64,000 nt of DNA from Solirubrum koreensis (GTDB lineage Bacteria > Bacteroidota > Bacteroidia > Cytophagales > Hymenobacteraceae), in the NCBI RefSeq assembly GCF_039541855.1, contig NZ_BAABHA010000015.1:186001-250000 (forward strand), read 5' to 3'. Position numbers and translations under genes: made by a program. How positions within the stretch are numbered: position 1 is the stretch's first letter; every line of letters starts with the position of its first letter. The notes under the pieces were generated by a model. That model saw nothing but the letters and a program-made list of their open reading frames with translations. It was not told the origin of the DNA and searched no databases. Below are positions 24,195 to 32,861 of this stretch, piece after piece.

Positions 24195-26390
24195 ATGGCA
24201 CGAACCATTATAGTATCGAACCGCTTGCCCACCAAGGTGCGCCGCACCGACGAGGGCCTGGCGTTTGCGCCGAGCGAAGGGGGACTGGCCACGGGCCTAG
24301 GAGCCGTGTACCAGCAGGGCGACAACCTGTGGGTGGGCTGGCCGGGTACGTTTCTGGCCGATGAAGCCGAGCAAAACCAGGTAATAGAGCAGCTGGCGAA
24401 CGACCACATGCGGCCGGTGTTCCTGACCGAAGACGAAATCCGCGACTACTACGAAGGCTTCAGCAACGAAACCTTGTGGCCTACTTTTCACTACTTCCCG
24501 CAATACGCGGTGTACCAGCCCCAGCTGTGGGCCGCGTACCAGGCCGTGAACCGCAAGTTTTGCCAAGCGGTGCTGGACGTGGCCGGCCCCGACGACACCA
24601 TTTGGGTACACGATTACCAGTTGCTGCTATTGCCCCAACTCCTGCGCGAAGCCCTGCCGCAGAGCACCATCGGCTTCTTTTTGCACATTCCATTCCCCTC
24701 CTACGAGCTAATGCGCGTGCTGCCCTGGAACCGCCAGCTGCTGCACGGCATGCTGGGCGCCGACTTGCTGGGCTTTCATACCTACGGGTACATGCGGCAC
24801 TTCCTCAGCTCCGTTAACCGCCTGCTCGGCCACTCCAACCAGAACGGTATGGTGGAAGTGGGCCAGCGCACGGTACTGGTCGATTCCTTCCCCATGGGCA
24901 TCGATTACGACAAGTACGCTACCACGGCCGCCTCCGGCGAAGCCCGGCGCCTTGAGCAGGAATACCGGCAAGCCATTGGCGAAGACGTACACGTGGTGCT
25001 CAGCATCGACCGGCTCGACTATACTAAAGGCATTGCCGAGCGCCTGCGGGCCTTTGAACTGCTGCTGCAAACCTCGCCCGAGCTGCTGGGCAAGGTTACC
25101 TTGCTCATGCTGGTAGTACCCTCGCGCGACCAAGTGGAGCAGTACAAGCAGCTGAAAGAGGAAATCGACGAGCTGGTAGGGCGAATTAACGGCGACTACC
25201 GCACCATTAACTGGACGCCTATTCAGTATTTCTACCGCTCGTTTCCGCCCGAGGAGTTGGCCGCACTCTACCGCCTGGCCGATGTGGCTTTGATAACGCC
25301 CATGCGCGACGGCATGAATCTGGTGGCCAAGGAGTTTGTAGCCAGCAAGACCGAAGGCCGCGGCGTGCTCATCCTGAGCGAGCGGGCCGGCGCCGCCCGC
25401 GAATTGTCTGATGCCCTCGTTATCAACCCCACCGATACCGAAGAGGTGGCCCGCACCCTGCACCGGGCGCTGCACATGCCCCCAAGCGAGCAGCAGCAGT
25501 ACTTGGCCAGCATGCAGGCCGTGGTGCGCCGCTACGACGTGCACAACTGGGTGGAGGTGTTCATGAACCGCCTCGCCTACATCAAAATCAAACAACAAGT
25601 AATGGCCACCGATACCCTGGATGCCGCTGAGCTGGCGCAATTGCAAACCGACTACCACGCCGCCCAACGCCGCCTGCTGTTTCTCGATTACGATGGCACG
25701 CTAGTGGAATTTGACAACAACCCGCAGCACGTGCGGCCCGACGCGGCGCTGCGGCAGCTACTCCAGGACCTCTGCGCCGATGCGCGTAACCGCGTGGTCA
25801 TTATCAGCGGCCGCGACCGGGACACGCTTTGGAAATGGCTGGGCGACTTGCCGCTCGATTTCATTACCGAGCACGGCGTGTGGCTGAAGCGCGCCGGCGA
25901 GGACTGGGGCATGATTCAGGCCCTGCGCAACGACTGGAAGCGCGAAATACGGCCGCTGCTGGAGCTGCACGTGTCGCGCACGGCCGGCTCGTTTGTGGAG
26001 GAGAAAGAATACTCGCTAGTGTGGCATTACCGCAAGACCGACGACGAGTTGGGCGAGTTGCGGGCCCGCGAGCTGGTAACCCACCTGAGCTTTGTGGCCG
26101 GCAGCACCGGCTTACAGGTATTGGAAGGCAACAAGGTTATCGAAATCAAGAATGCCGGTATTGATAAGGGCGTGGCCGCGGCCCGTTGGGTGCAGGAGTT
26201 CGAACCCGACTTCATCCTGGCCCTCGGCGACGACCGCACCGACGAGGACACCTTCCGCGCCTTGCCCAACGATGCATATACCGTGAAGGTGGGCACGCGG
26301 CCCCGCTCGCTGGCGCGCTTCCACGTAGAGTCGAGCCGGGAGGTGCGGGAGTTATTGGCTGGGCTGATGGCAGTGCCGGCAGCGCCGTAA
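24195..26390 (+). CDS. otsAB: Bifunctional trehalose-6-phosphate synthase/phosphatase
   Basis: A 731-residue fusion of two enzymes. Residues 1-480 are a GT20 trehalose-6-phosphate synthase (OtsA), which joins UDP-glucose and glucose 6-phosphate: ARTIIVSNRLP, GLATGLGAVY, WVHDYQLLLLP, FFLHIPFPSYE and SIDRLDYTKGIAERL. Residues 490-731 are an HAD trehalose-6-phosphatase (OtsB) with LDYDGTLVEF, D498 and D500 being the catalytic pair, and later ALGDDRTDEDTFRALP. The frame is open to 24060, but the ATG at 24195 is chosen because the family begins MARTIIVSNRLP. The two-enzyme fusion gives trehalose from one protein, as in several Bacteroidota. A GH15 gene for alpha-glucoside turnover lies 3.8 kb away. 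Confidence 0.95.
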   Translation: MARTIIVSNRLPTKVRRTDEGLAFAPSEGGLATGLGAVYQQGDNLWVGWPGTFLADEAEQNQVIEQLANDHMRPVFLTEDEIRDYYEGFSNETLWPTFHYFPQYAVYQPQLWAAYQAVNRKFCQAVLDVAGPDDTIWVHDYQLLLLPQLLREALPQSTIGFFLHIPFPSYELMRVLPWNRQLLHGMLGADLLGFHTYGYMRHFLSSVNRLLGHSNQNGMVEVGQRTVLVDSFPMGIDYDKYATTAASGEARRLEQEYRQAIGEDVHVVLSIDRLDYTKGIAERLRAFELLLQTSPELLGKVTLLMLVVPSRDQVEQYKQLKEEIDELVGRINGDYRTINWTPIQYFYRSFPPEELAALYRLADVALITPMRDGMNLVAKEFVASKTEGRGVLILSERAGAARELSDALVINPTDTEEVARTLHRALHMPPSEQQQYLASMQAVVRRYDVHNWVEVFMNRLAYIKIKQQVMATDTLDAAELAQLQTDYHAAQRRLLFLDYDGTLVEFDNNPQHVRPDAALRQLLQDLCADARNRVVIISGRDRDTLWKWLGDLPLDFITEHGVWLKRAGEDWGMIQALRNDWKREIRPLLELHVSRTAGSFVEEKEYSLVWHYRKTDDELGELRARELVTHLSFVAGSTGLQVLEGNKVIEIKNAGIDKGVAAARWVQEFEPDFILALGDDRTDEDTFRALPNDAYTVKVGTRPRSLARFHVESSREVRELLAGLMAVPAAP

Positions 26391-26430
26391 ACATGCGCCG
26401 GCTAAACAGCGAGGATTTTCGTTAATGTTA

Positions 26431-26515
26431 ATTGTTTAGAACGATTTTAAACAACGCTTGCAAAAGTAGGTTTCACTTGCAAATTTTGCCGCTGTTTAAA
26501 ATCGTTCTAAACAAT
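26431..26515. promoter_or_regulatory. Inverted operator pair around the siderophore receptor promoter
   Basis: Arms 26431-26453 and 26493-26515 are perfect 23-bp reverse complements with a 39-base spacer. Each contains GTTTAGAACGATTTTAAAC or its complement, itself a near-palindrome of 19 bp (26434-26452 and 26494-26512). The right arm reaches into the ATG at 26514. A likely promoter lies between them: TTTT at 26445-26448 and TAGGTTTC at 26467-26474. Repression by an iron-sensing regulator of the Fur type is an inference from the siderophore receptor gene. Confidence 0.6.
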
Positions 26516-28916
26516 GCCGCGTTTACTACACCTCTTGGCTCTGCTATGGAGTCTCTCACTTCCCCTTCTTTCTTCTGCTACTAACTACGCCGACGGCCCC
26601 GACCGAGGCAGCGTGGCCGGTACGGTGCGCACTGCGGCTGGCCAGCCCGCTGCATTTGTGAGCATAGCCGTGCAAGGCACCACGCTGGGCACCACTGCCG
26701 ACGAGCAAGGCCGCTACCGGTTGGAGCGCGTACCAGCCGGCGCGCAGGTGCTGGTAGTGCAGGGAGTGGGTTTTGAGCCGCAGCAGCAACCCGTAAACGT
26801 GGTGGCCAACCAAACGGTGCAGGTACAACTAGAACTGATACCTGCGGCCAACAGCCTGAGCGAGGTAACCGTGACCGGCCGCAGCTACACCACCTACCGC
26901 CGCGACGCCACCAACATTGCTACTCGCTCGGAAACGCCCCTACGCGACATTCCGCAGAGTGTGCAGGTACTGCCCGAGGCCTTGCTGCGCGACCAGCAGG
27001 TGCAGCTTCTGCAGGAAAGCATCCGCAACCTGGCCGGTATCAGCCAGTTTGGCGGCTACAACGACTTCAACATGCGCGGCTTCCGGTCGACTACCGGCAA
27101 CTTTGCCTTCAACGGGCAGCGTTTGGGCAGTTCTTCGTACACGCCGCAGCCTACTTACAATCTGGAAAGCGTAGAGGCTATTAAGGGGCCGGCATCGGTG
27201 CTGTATGGGTTTGCGGCGCCGGGCGGCATCATCAACCAAACCACCAAGCTGCCCCAGGCCGAAGCCCGGCGCGAAGTGCGCCTGACCTACGGTAGCTTTA
27301 ATCAGCTGCGCGGCGTGCTGGACGCTACTGGTCCGCTTTCTGCCGATGGCAAGCTGCTTTACCGCGTGGTAGCGGGCGCCGAGCGCACCGACCACCAGAT
27401 GCGCGACTGGAAAACCCGCAACGTGTTCGTGAACCCCTCGCTTACGTTCCGCCCCTCCGAGCGCACCGACCTAACGCTCACGGCCTCGTACTTTCACCAG
27501 AACGAAAATGGCGGCACGTGGTACAACCGCGGCATTATGGCCGTGGAAGGCGACCTAAACGTGCTGCCCCGTAATTGGAGCCACCACGACGCCGACGACC
27601 GCGGCCACGACCGAATTGCCAACGTGCAGCTGCTGAGTCAGCACCGCTTCAGCGAAAAACTTAGCGTAAACGTGCTGGCCCGCTACAGCTACTATAACTC
27701 GCTGCAGCAGTACCACCACGTTAACCGCCGCAGCTACAACCCGGCCACGGGCACCATCGGGCGTCACTTCCGCGACTTCGACGACTACAGCAACGACGTG
27801 TTCGTGAACGGCTACCTGACCTGGAAGCCCGCCACCGGCCCCGTGGAACACACTATCCTGGCGGGCCTCGATTACGGCAACACTCAGCGCCGCTACACTT
27901 ATGCCCAGAGCTACGAGGGCGTAGCCGGCCTGAACATTTTCAACCCGCAATACGGCGGCCTCGACCGCGGCACATACCGCGGCGAAGGCTACAACGCCCG
28001 CTACCAGAACCCCACCGCTTTTGTGGGCGGGTATGTGCAGGACCAACTGACCCTCACGCCCCAACTGAAAGCCGTGTTGGGTTTGCGCTACGATTACTAT
28101 CGCACCAGCAGCCTCGACGAAGACCGCACGGAATTCGTTTCCGACCCCGCCCAGGCCATTGTGGTAACCCGCGACACTTCCACGGCCTCGGCGTTGGTGC
28201 CGCGCGCTGGCCTGGTGTACCAGCCGCTGCCGCAGCTAAGCTTGTACGGCTCTTACAGCCAGAGCTTCGAACCGCAATACTCCAACCTGCCCCGTTCCGG
28301 CGGCCCCTTCGACCCCGAAACCGGCAAGCAGTGGGAAGTGGGCGCCAAAACCGAGCTGCTGAACCGCCGGCTCATCGGCTCGGTGGCCTTGTACCGCATC
28401 CGAAAGGTGAATATCCTGACCACCGACCCCACCGACGCCGACGGACAGCGCCAGATTGCCGGCAACGAAGCCACCAGCAAGGGCGTGGAAGTGTCCCTCA
28501 CGGGCCGTGTGCTGCCTGGCCTGAACGTGATAGGTAACTACGCATACAACGAAACGCGCATCACCAAAAACGGCAACCCCGACCTGCCCTACGGTTCGCC
28601 GTGGTTTGAAAACGCGCCCAACCACCTAGCCAATCTTTGGGCGGTGTACACCGTGCAGCGCGGCGCTTTGTCGGGTCTCGGTTTTGGGGGCGGCGCCTAT
28701 CACGTGGGCAAACGCTACAGCTTCGATTCGGGCTTCTCCATCCCGGCTTATCAAACCTTCGATGCGGTAGTGAACTACCAATACAAGAACGTGTCGGTGG
28801 CTCTGAATGCCTATAACCTGACGGATGCCCGCTACTACTCCGGCGTGTTCTTCCGCGATATTGTGTGGGTGGGTAACGGCCGTTCTTTCCGCCTCACAGC
28901 CGGTTACTCCTTCTAA
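26514..28916 (+). CDS. TonB-dependent siderophore receptor
   Basis: An 800-residue outer membrane receptor. It has a signal peptide (1-22), a carboxypeptidase-regulatory-like domain (about 32-115: SVAGTVRTAAGQPAAFVSI) and a plug (about 135-245: TPLRDIPQSVQVLPEALLRD, IRNLAGISQFGGYNDFNMRG, VEAIKGPASVLYGFAAPGGI). These plug motifs are typical of ferrisiderophore receptors. The barrel ends NGRSFRLTAGYSF with a terminal Phe. It transports an iron chelate across the outer membrane using TonB energy. The gene is directly downstream of the inverted operator pair and followed 80 bases later by the PepSY protein gene, probably one operon. The ligand cannot be named. Confidence 0.93.
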   Translation: MPRLLHLLALLWSLSLPLLSSATNYADGPDRGSVAGTVRTAAGQPAAFVSIAVQGTTLGTTADEQGRYRLERVPAGAQVLVVQGVGFEPQQQPVNVVANQTVQVQLELIPAANSLSEVTVTGRSYTTYRRDATNIATRSETPLRDIPQSVQVLPEALLRDQQVQLLQESIRNLAGISQFGGYNDFNMRGFRSTTGNFAFNGQRLGSSSYTPQPTYNLESVEAIKGPASVLYGFAAPGGIINQTTKLPQAEARREVRLTYGSFNQLRGVLDATGPLSADGKLLYRVVAGAERTDHQMRDWKTRNVFVNPSLTFRPSERTDLTLTASYFHQNENGGTWYNRGIMAVEGDLNVLPRNWSHHDADDRGHDRIANVQLLSQHRFSEKLSVNVLARYSYYNSLQQYHHVNRRSYNPATGTIGRHFRDFDDYSNDVFVNGYLTWKPATGPVEHTILAGLDYGNTQRRYTYAQSYEGVAGLNIFNPQYGGLDRGTYRGEGYNARYQNPTAFVGGYVQDQLTLTPQLKAVLGLRYDYYRTSSLDEDRTEFVSDPAQAIVVTRDTSTASALVPRAGLVYQPLPQLSLYGSYSQSFEPQYSNLPRSGGPFDPETGKQWEVGAKTELLNRRLIGSVALYRIRKVNILTTDPTDADGQRQIAGNEATSKGVEVSLTGRVLPGLNVIGNYAYNETRITKNGNPDLPYGSPWFENAPNHLANLWAVYTVQRGALSGLGFGGGAYHVGKRYSFDSGFSIPAYQTFDAVVNYQYKNVSVALNAYNLTDARYYSGVFFRDIVWVGNGRSFRLTAGYSF

Positions 28917-28996
28917 TAGCGCACTGGTTTTGAGTTATTTCTTTTAAGCTGAAGCCGTTCACGAACAACCAATAACGCAAGACTGAAAACCAACAA

Positions 28997-30124
28997 ATGG
29001 CCCGTTCCACGTTCACCCGTCGTCTGTTTGCGCTGCACAGTTGGTTAGGCCTGGGCACGGGCCTGCTGCTGCTGGTGATTAGCTTAAGCGGCGTGGCGTT
29101 GGTATTCGAGCCCGAACTGGACCACGCTTTAAACCCCACCTTGTTGCGCGTGCCGGCGCCGCCCGTCGGCGGCAAAGCTTCGCTGGATAATGTAATGGCC
29201 GCCGCCCGGCAGCGGTTTCCGCAGCCCGCTTACCTGCGCTTGCGCCGACTGCCCGAGGAGCCCACGCAAGCCGTGGAAGTCAGCGTAGACCAACCCGACC
29301 ACCGCTGGACGCTGGCCTATTTCGACCCCTACACCGCCCGCTACCTGGGCCAGCGTGATGCCCGGGCGCACGTGTTCGGCTGGCTGCTGGGGGTACACTA
29401 CAGCCTGTGGGGCGGCAAATCCGGTGAGTTGGTAGCGGGCGTGCTGGGCGTGCTGCTGGTTTTGAGCGTACTAACAGGAGTGGTGGTATACCGGAAGCAT
29501 CTGTTGCCCGTTCTGTTGTTTCGGCCGAAGCTGAACTGGAAGAACTGGCGCACCGCGGCCTCGGGGCTGCACCGCGTGATAGGCGTCTGGAGCTTGGTAT
29601 TTAACCTGCTCATGGCCGGCAGCGGCGTATGGATGCTGCGCGCCGTGTTCTGGCCCGAAACATACCAGCCCGAAACAGTAAAAGCGCTACTGGCGCAGCC
29701 AATCGTGCCCGTTTCCCTAGACTCGCTAGCCGCTACGGCTGCCCGCGCGCTGCCCGGTTTTCAGTTGCAAGGCCTGGCGCTGCCCAAAACCGCGGCCGAT
29801 ACCGTGGTCAGTGCTTATGGAAAGCTGCCCAATGCCACGCTGCTCGGTAACTTTAGCCAAACCATAGAACTGCATGCCCGCACCGGCCACGTGTTGAAAG
29901 CCGATGATATACGCCGCGCAAGTGTTGGCGAAAAGCTGGAGCTAACGGCCTTTACCCTGCACTTCGGGCAGTTTGGCGGAGTGCTGGTGAAGGTGCTTTG
30001 GGCTGTGTTGGGCCTCTCACCGGCACTGCTCAGCTTAACCGGTTTTATGCTGTGGTGGCGCCGGAAACGGGTGCGTACCCAGGCCAAGCCGCAACTCCAC
30101 CAACGGGTAATGCAGACGTCGTAA
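28997..30124 (+). CDS. PepSY-associated membrane protein
   Basis: A 375-residue inner membrane protein of the PepSY-associated TM family. An N-terminal helix (about 15-37) is followed by a periplasmic part with PepSY-like segments (QRFPQPAYLRLRRLPEEPTQ). Then come helices near 140-165 and 190-215, a second periplasmic part, and a last helix near 335-355 ending in a basic tail (WWRRKRVRTQ). The conserved HSWLG near the start and H-containing VHYSLWGG are typical. Members are often found with siderophore receptors and are thought to help reduce or release iron from siderophores. It follows the TonB siderophore receptor by 80 bases in the same direction. Confidence 0.88.
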   Translation: MARSTFTRRLFALHSWLGLGTGLLLLVISLSGVALVFEPELDHALNPTLLRVPAPPVGGKASLDNVMAAARQRFPQPAYLRLRRLPEEPTQAVEVSVDQPDHRWTLAYFDPYTARYLGQRDARAHVFGWLLGVHYSLWGGKSGELVAGVLGVLLVLSVLTGVVVYRKHLLPVLLFRPKLNWKNWRTAASGLHRVIGVWSLVFNLLMAGSGVWMLRAVFWPETYQPETVKALLAQPIVPVSLDSLAATAARALPGFQLQGLALPKTAADTVVSAYGKLPNATLLGNFSQTIELHARTGHVLKADDIRRASVGEKLELTAFTLHFGQFGGVLVKVLWAVLGLSPALLSLTGFMLWWRRKRVRTQAKPQLHQRVMQTS

Positions 30125-30140
30125 ACGGAGAGCAGGCAAA

Positions 30141-31925
30141 TCAGAGGAAGTTGGGGCGGTCGAGCTTCTTGGCAATGCGGTAGGCAGCGTTTACCAAGCC
30201 CACATGGCTGTACGCCTGCGGAAAGTTGCCCCACTGCGAGCCGGTACGCGCGTCCACGTCTTCGCTCAGCAGCCCCAAGTGGTTGGTGTAGCGCAACAGC
30301 TTCTCGAACTCGCGGGTGGCATCGTCCAGCCGGCCCACGCAGGCCAGGGCTTCAATGTACCAGAAAGAGCAGATGAGGAAGGTCGTTTCGGGCGTGCCAA
30401 AATCGTCGGCGTGGCGGTAGCGATAAAACAAGCCTTCGGGCGTTTTCAGCTCCTGCTCCAAGGCCGCTAAGTGGGTGCGGGCCCGCTCGGAGTCAGGCGG
30501 GAGGTAGCCCATCAGAATGAGCTGCAGGCCGCTGGCATCGAGGTGGGGCGAGCCAATAGCGTTGGTATATACCCCGCGGGCGGGGTCGTAGCAGGCCTCA
30601 ATCTTCTCCTGGGCCTGCTGCATCAGGTCGGCGGCTTCGGCGGCCATGTCGTGCAGGCCGAAATACTTGGCCACTTTGTGCGCCGCATGCGCCCCCGCCC
30701 AGTGGAATAGGTAAGTGTAGCAGTGGTATTGGGCCAGGTTGCGGAACTCCCACAGGCCGGCATCGGGCTGGTTCATGGTGCGCCCGATAAACGACAGCGC
30801 CTCGCGCATGAGCTTTTCGGAGTGGGCACGTTCGGACGTTACAAAGCGGCGGTCCACGTACAGCGGCAGCAGGGCCACCAGCACCTGCCCGTACACGTCG
30901 TTCTGAATGTGCGTGTAAGCATCGTTGCCTATGCGCACCGGTTGGTTGCCGTGGTAACCCTCCAGGTCCAGTTCCTGCTCAATCAGTTCCGATGCCCCGC
31001 TGATGGAATACAGCGGCTGGTACTTGTCGCCGATTTTGGTGGAAATGTTGGCAATGAAATGGAAATACTGCTCCATTTCCTCGAAGTGGCCGATGTTGTT
31101 GAATGCGTTCAGAATGTAGAACGTGTCGCGCATCCAGCAGTAGCGGTAGTCCCAGTTGCGGCCCGAGCCAGGTGCCTCCGGTAACGACGTGGTAGTGGCC
31201 GCAATGATGGCGCCGGTGTCTTCGTACTGGTGCAGTTTCAGGGCCAGGGCCGAGCGGATAACTTCGGTTTGGTAGAAGTTGCTGATGCTGGTGCTCTTCA
31301 CCCAGGTGCGCCAGTACTGAATGGTGCGCTGCAGAAACTGCTCGCAAGTGGTTTCCAGAGCGGCTTCCAGGGGCGCGCCGTAAGTCAGTACGAGGTACTT
31401 GGTTTCGGTGAGGGCGAAATCCTCTTCGTCGAGTACGTAACTCAACGGCACGTTCGTGGTCAGCCGAATTTCCTCGGCCAGGCCCAGAAACGCAATGTGG
31501 TTAGAGGAGCGGCGCGCTGTGAGCTGAGTTTGGCCGTAGTTGCCCACCGGGCGGCACACGGCCCGCACCCGCGGCGTACCGGCCAGCGGCTCCAGCTTCC
31601 GAATGAACATCAGCGGCTTGTAGTACCGCTCGTATTGCTGAAAGCGCGGCGCGAAATCGGTAACGCGGTAGCGGCCGCCCGCGCACTCTACCTCGGTGCA
31701 AAGCACGTTGGTGTTGTCGAGGTAATATTGGTGGGTGCTGAACTCGCCAGCGGCAGGCTGCAGGCTGAAGGCACCGCCTTTGGCCTGATCGAGCAGGCCG
31801 CCGAAAACGAAGCCGCTATCGAAACGCGGCCAGCAAAGCCACTGCAAAGAGGTGTCCTGGCGGATGAGGGCGAGGTAGGCGCAGTTGCCTACCAGGCCCA
31901 TATCGTAGGTGTGTCGGGTGCTCAT
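30141..31925 (-). CDS. Glycoside hydrolase family 15 (glucoamylase/trehalase-like)
   Basis: A 594-residue cytoplasmic GH15 enzyme that cleaves alpha-linked glucosides. The N-terminal beta-rich part (MGLVGNCAYLALI, WLCWPRFDSG) is typical of the bacterial GH15 subgroup. The catalytic (alpha/alpha)6 part has NWDYRYCWMRDTFYIL, DAGLWEFR with the likely general acid Glu, and GNFPQAYSHVGLVNAA with the base region. Substrate may be a maltodextrin or trehalose; some members of this subgroup are trehalases, which would suit the otsAB fusion nearby. There is no signal peptide. The gene converges on the PepSY gene, with only 16 bases between stops, and is not in its operon. Confidence 0.92.
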   Translation of the reverse strand: MSTRHTYDMGLVGNCAYLALIRQDTSLQWLCWPRFDSGFVFGGLLDQAKGGAFSLQPAAGEFSTHQYYLDNTNVLCTEVECAGGRYRVTDFAPRFQQYERYYKPLMFIRKLEPLAGTPRVRAVCRPVGNYGQTQLTARRSSNHIAFLGLAEEIRLTTNVPLSYVLDEEDFALTETKYLVLTYGAPLEAALETTCEQFLQRTIQYWRTWVKSTSISNFYQTEVIRSALALKLHQYEDTGAIIAATTTSLPEAPGSGRNWDYRYCWMRDTFYILNAFNNIGHFEEMEQYFHFIANISTKIGDKYQPLYSISGASELIEQELDLEGYHGNQPVRIGNDAYTHIQNDVYGQVLVALLPLYVDRRFVTSERAHSEKLMREALSFIGRTMNQPDAGLWEFRNLAQYHCYTYLFHWAGAHAAHKVAKYFGLHDMAAEAADLMQQAQEKIEACYDPARGVYTNAIGSPHLDASGLQLILMGYLPPDSERARTHLAALEQELKTPEGLFYRYRHADDFGTPETTFLICSFWYIEALACVGRLDDATREFEKLLRYTNHLGLLSEDVDARTGSQWGNFPQAYSHVGLVNAAYRIAKKLDRPNFL

Positions 31926-32020
31926 GGGGCCGGGCTGAAGCGGCCATGCGGGGCCGCTGGTAAGCTACCGTGTACCCCAAGCAGCGCCGTGGGGTTACGG
32001 TAGGTCAGCCAGGCCCGGCA

Positions 32021-32146
32021 CTAAAGCAGCGCGGCGGCCGAGGCCGTTGCGGCGGCTCCTAGGGCCAGCCACACCCGCAGCAGAACGGTGGTCAGCTGCA
32101 ATTTTTTCTCCAACAACACGTAGCGGGGGCCGAAACTCTGTTCCAT
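32021..32146 (-). CDS. Small membrane protein (41 aa), tentative
   Basis: A short frame, ATG at 32146, translating to MEQSFGPRYVLLEKKLQLTT followed by a hydrophobic alanine/leucine-rich helix to the end. The start has a typical charged, soluble segment and a single predicted membrane helix. The shape (short soluble part, then one C-terminal helix) is like that of the next small gene, 32341-32574. No family was recognised. The frame lies between the GH15 start and that gene on the same strand. Too short to be sure. Confidence 0.35.
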   Translation of the reverse strand: MEQSFGPRYVLLEKKLQLTTVLLRVWLALGAAATASAAALL

Positions 32147-32340
32147 AGTAAGGTAGGGTGAAGGTGCGCAAACGAGTAGAAGCAAAAAGCAAGGTAAGGG
32201 TTGCCTGGGTAGAAAAACTTAATGGAAACTTTGATTAATACCGATTAGTAGGGTCGCTGAAATCTTGCGGGCCGAATCGGGGATGGAGCGCGGTGCCCCT
32301 GGGTCGCGGTGAGTCCTGTTTCGACTAAGCCGTTGGATAA

Positions 32341-32574
32341 TTAGGAGCAAATGGCGGCGAACAGCGCGGCGCCACCCACCCCGGCCGTGCCCAGCCAGAA
32401 CAGCCGCGTGGCGCGGTGCTGCTGCCGAATAAGCAGCTGGCAGCGGGGCGAGGTGCCGGGCTCCACCGGCACTTCGGCATTCCAGCTTGCTTTCAGGTGG
32501 TCCAGAAGCGGTTTGGCCCGGCGGGCAACCGATAACGTGGCTTGTGGGACTGGCAGGAAAAAAAGCGTGGTCAT
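32341..32574 (-). CDS. Small membrane protein (77 aa)
   Basis: A 77-residue protein, ATG at 32574. A soluble N-terminal part contains a Pro-rich segment and a basic helix (RRAKPLLDHLKASWNAE), and one hydrophobic helix (LFWLGTAGVGGAALFAA) ends in ICS. This is the layout of a tail-anchored or single-span protein. No family recognised. It shares orientation and form with the 41-residue frame at 32021-32146. The remaining bases to the AraC regulator (32575-32861) hold no other recognised gene. Confidence 0.45.
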   Translation of the reverse strand: MTTLFFLPVPQATLSVARRAKPLLDHLKASWNAEVPVEPGTSPRCQLLIRQQHRATRLFWLGTAGVGGAALFAAICS

Positions 32575-32836
32575 AACGGCGGGGGCTAAGGTTGGTAACG
32601 GGAGCAAAACAGCTGCTTTTCAGCTCCGGGAACCTTGATGCAGATCAAGAATTCGGAAACCTGGGTGACGGCGAAACTGCTTTTTCGGCTGGCCCCGGGC
32701 TGCGTTGCAATTGTGACCCAAAAGTCGGACCCAAACCCCCGTCCACGCTTTCGCGCGGCGGAGTCTTCCTTTTCTCAAACGGATTTTCCAACTTACTGCT
32801 ACCGCAGGTCGGCTGCCGCAAAGTCCTGTTTATCCT

Positions 32837-32844
32837 TACTTTTG
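32837..32844 (+). promoter_or_regulatory. -7 element of the AraC-type gene
   Basis: TACTTTTG is a perfect TAnnTTTG, 17 bases before the ATG at 32862, so the leader would be very short. It also supports 32862 as the start. Confidence 0.55.
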
Positions 32845-32861
32845 TCGCACCAAACCGCGCT

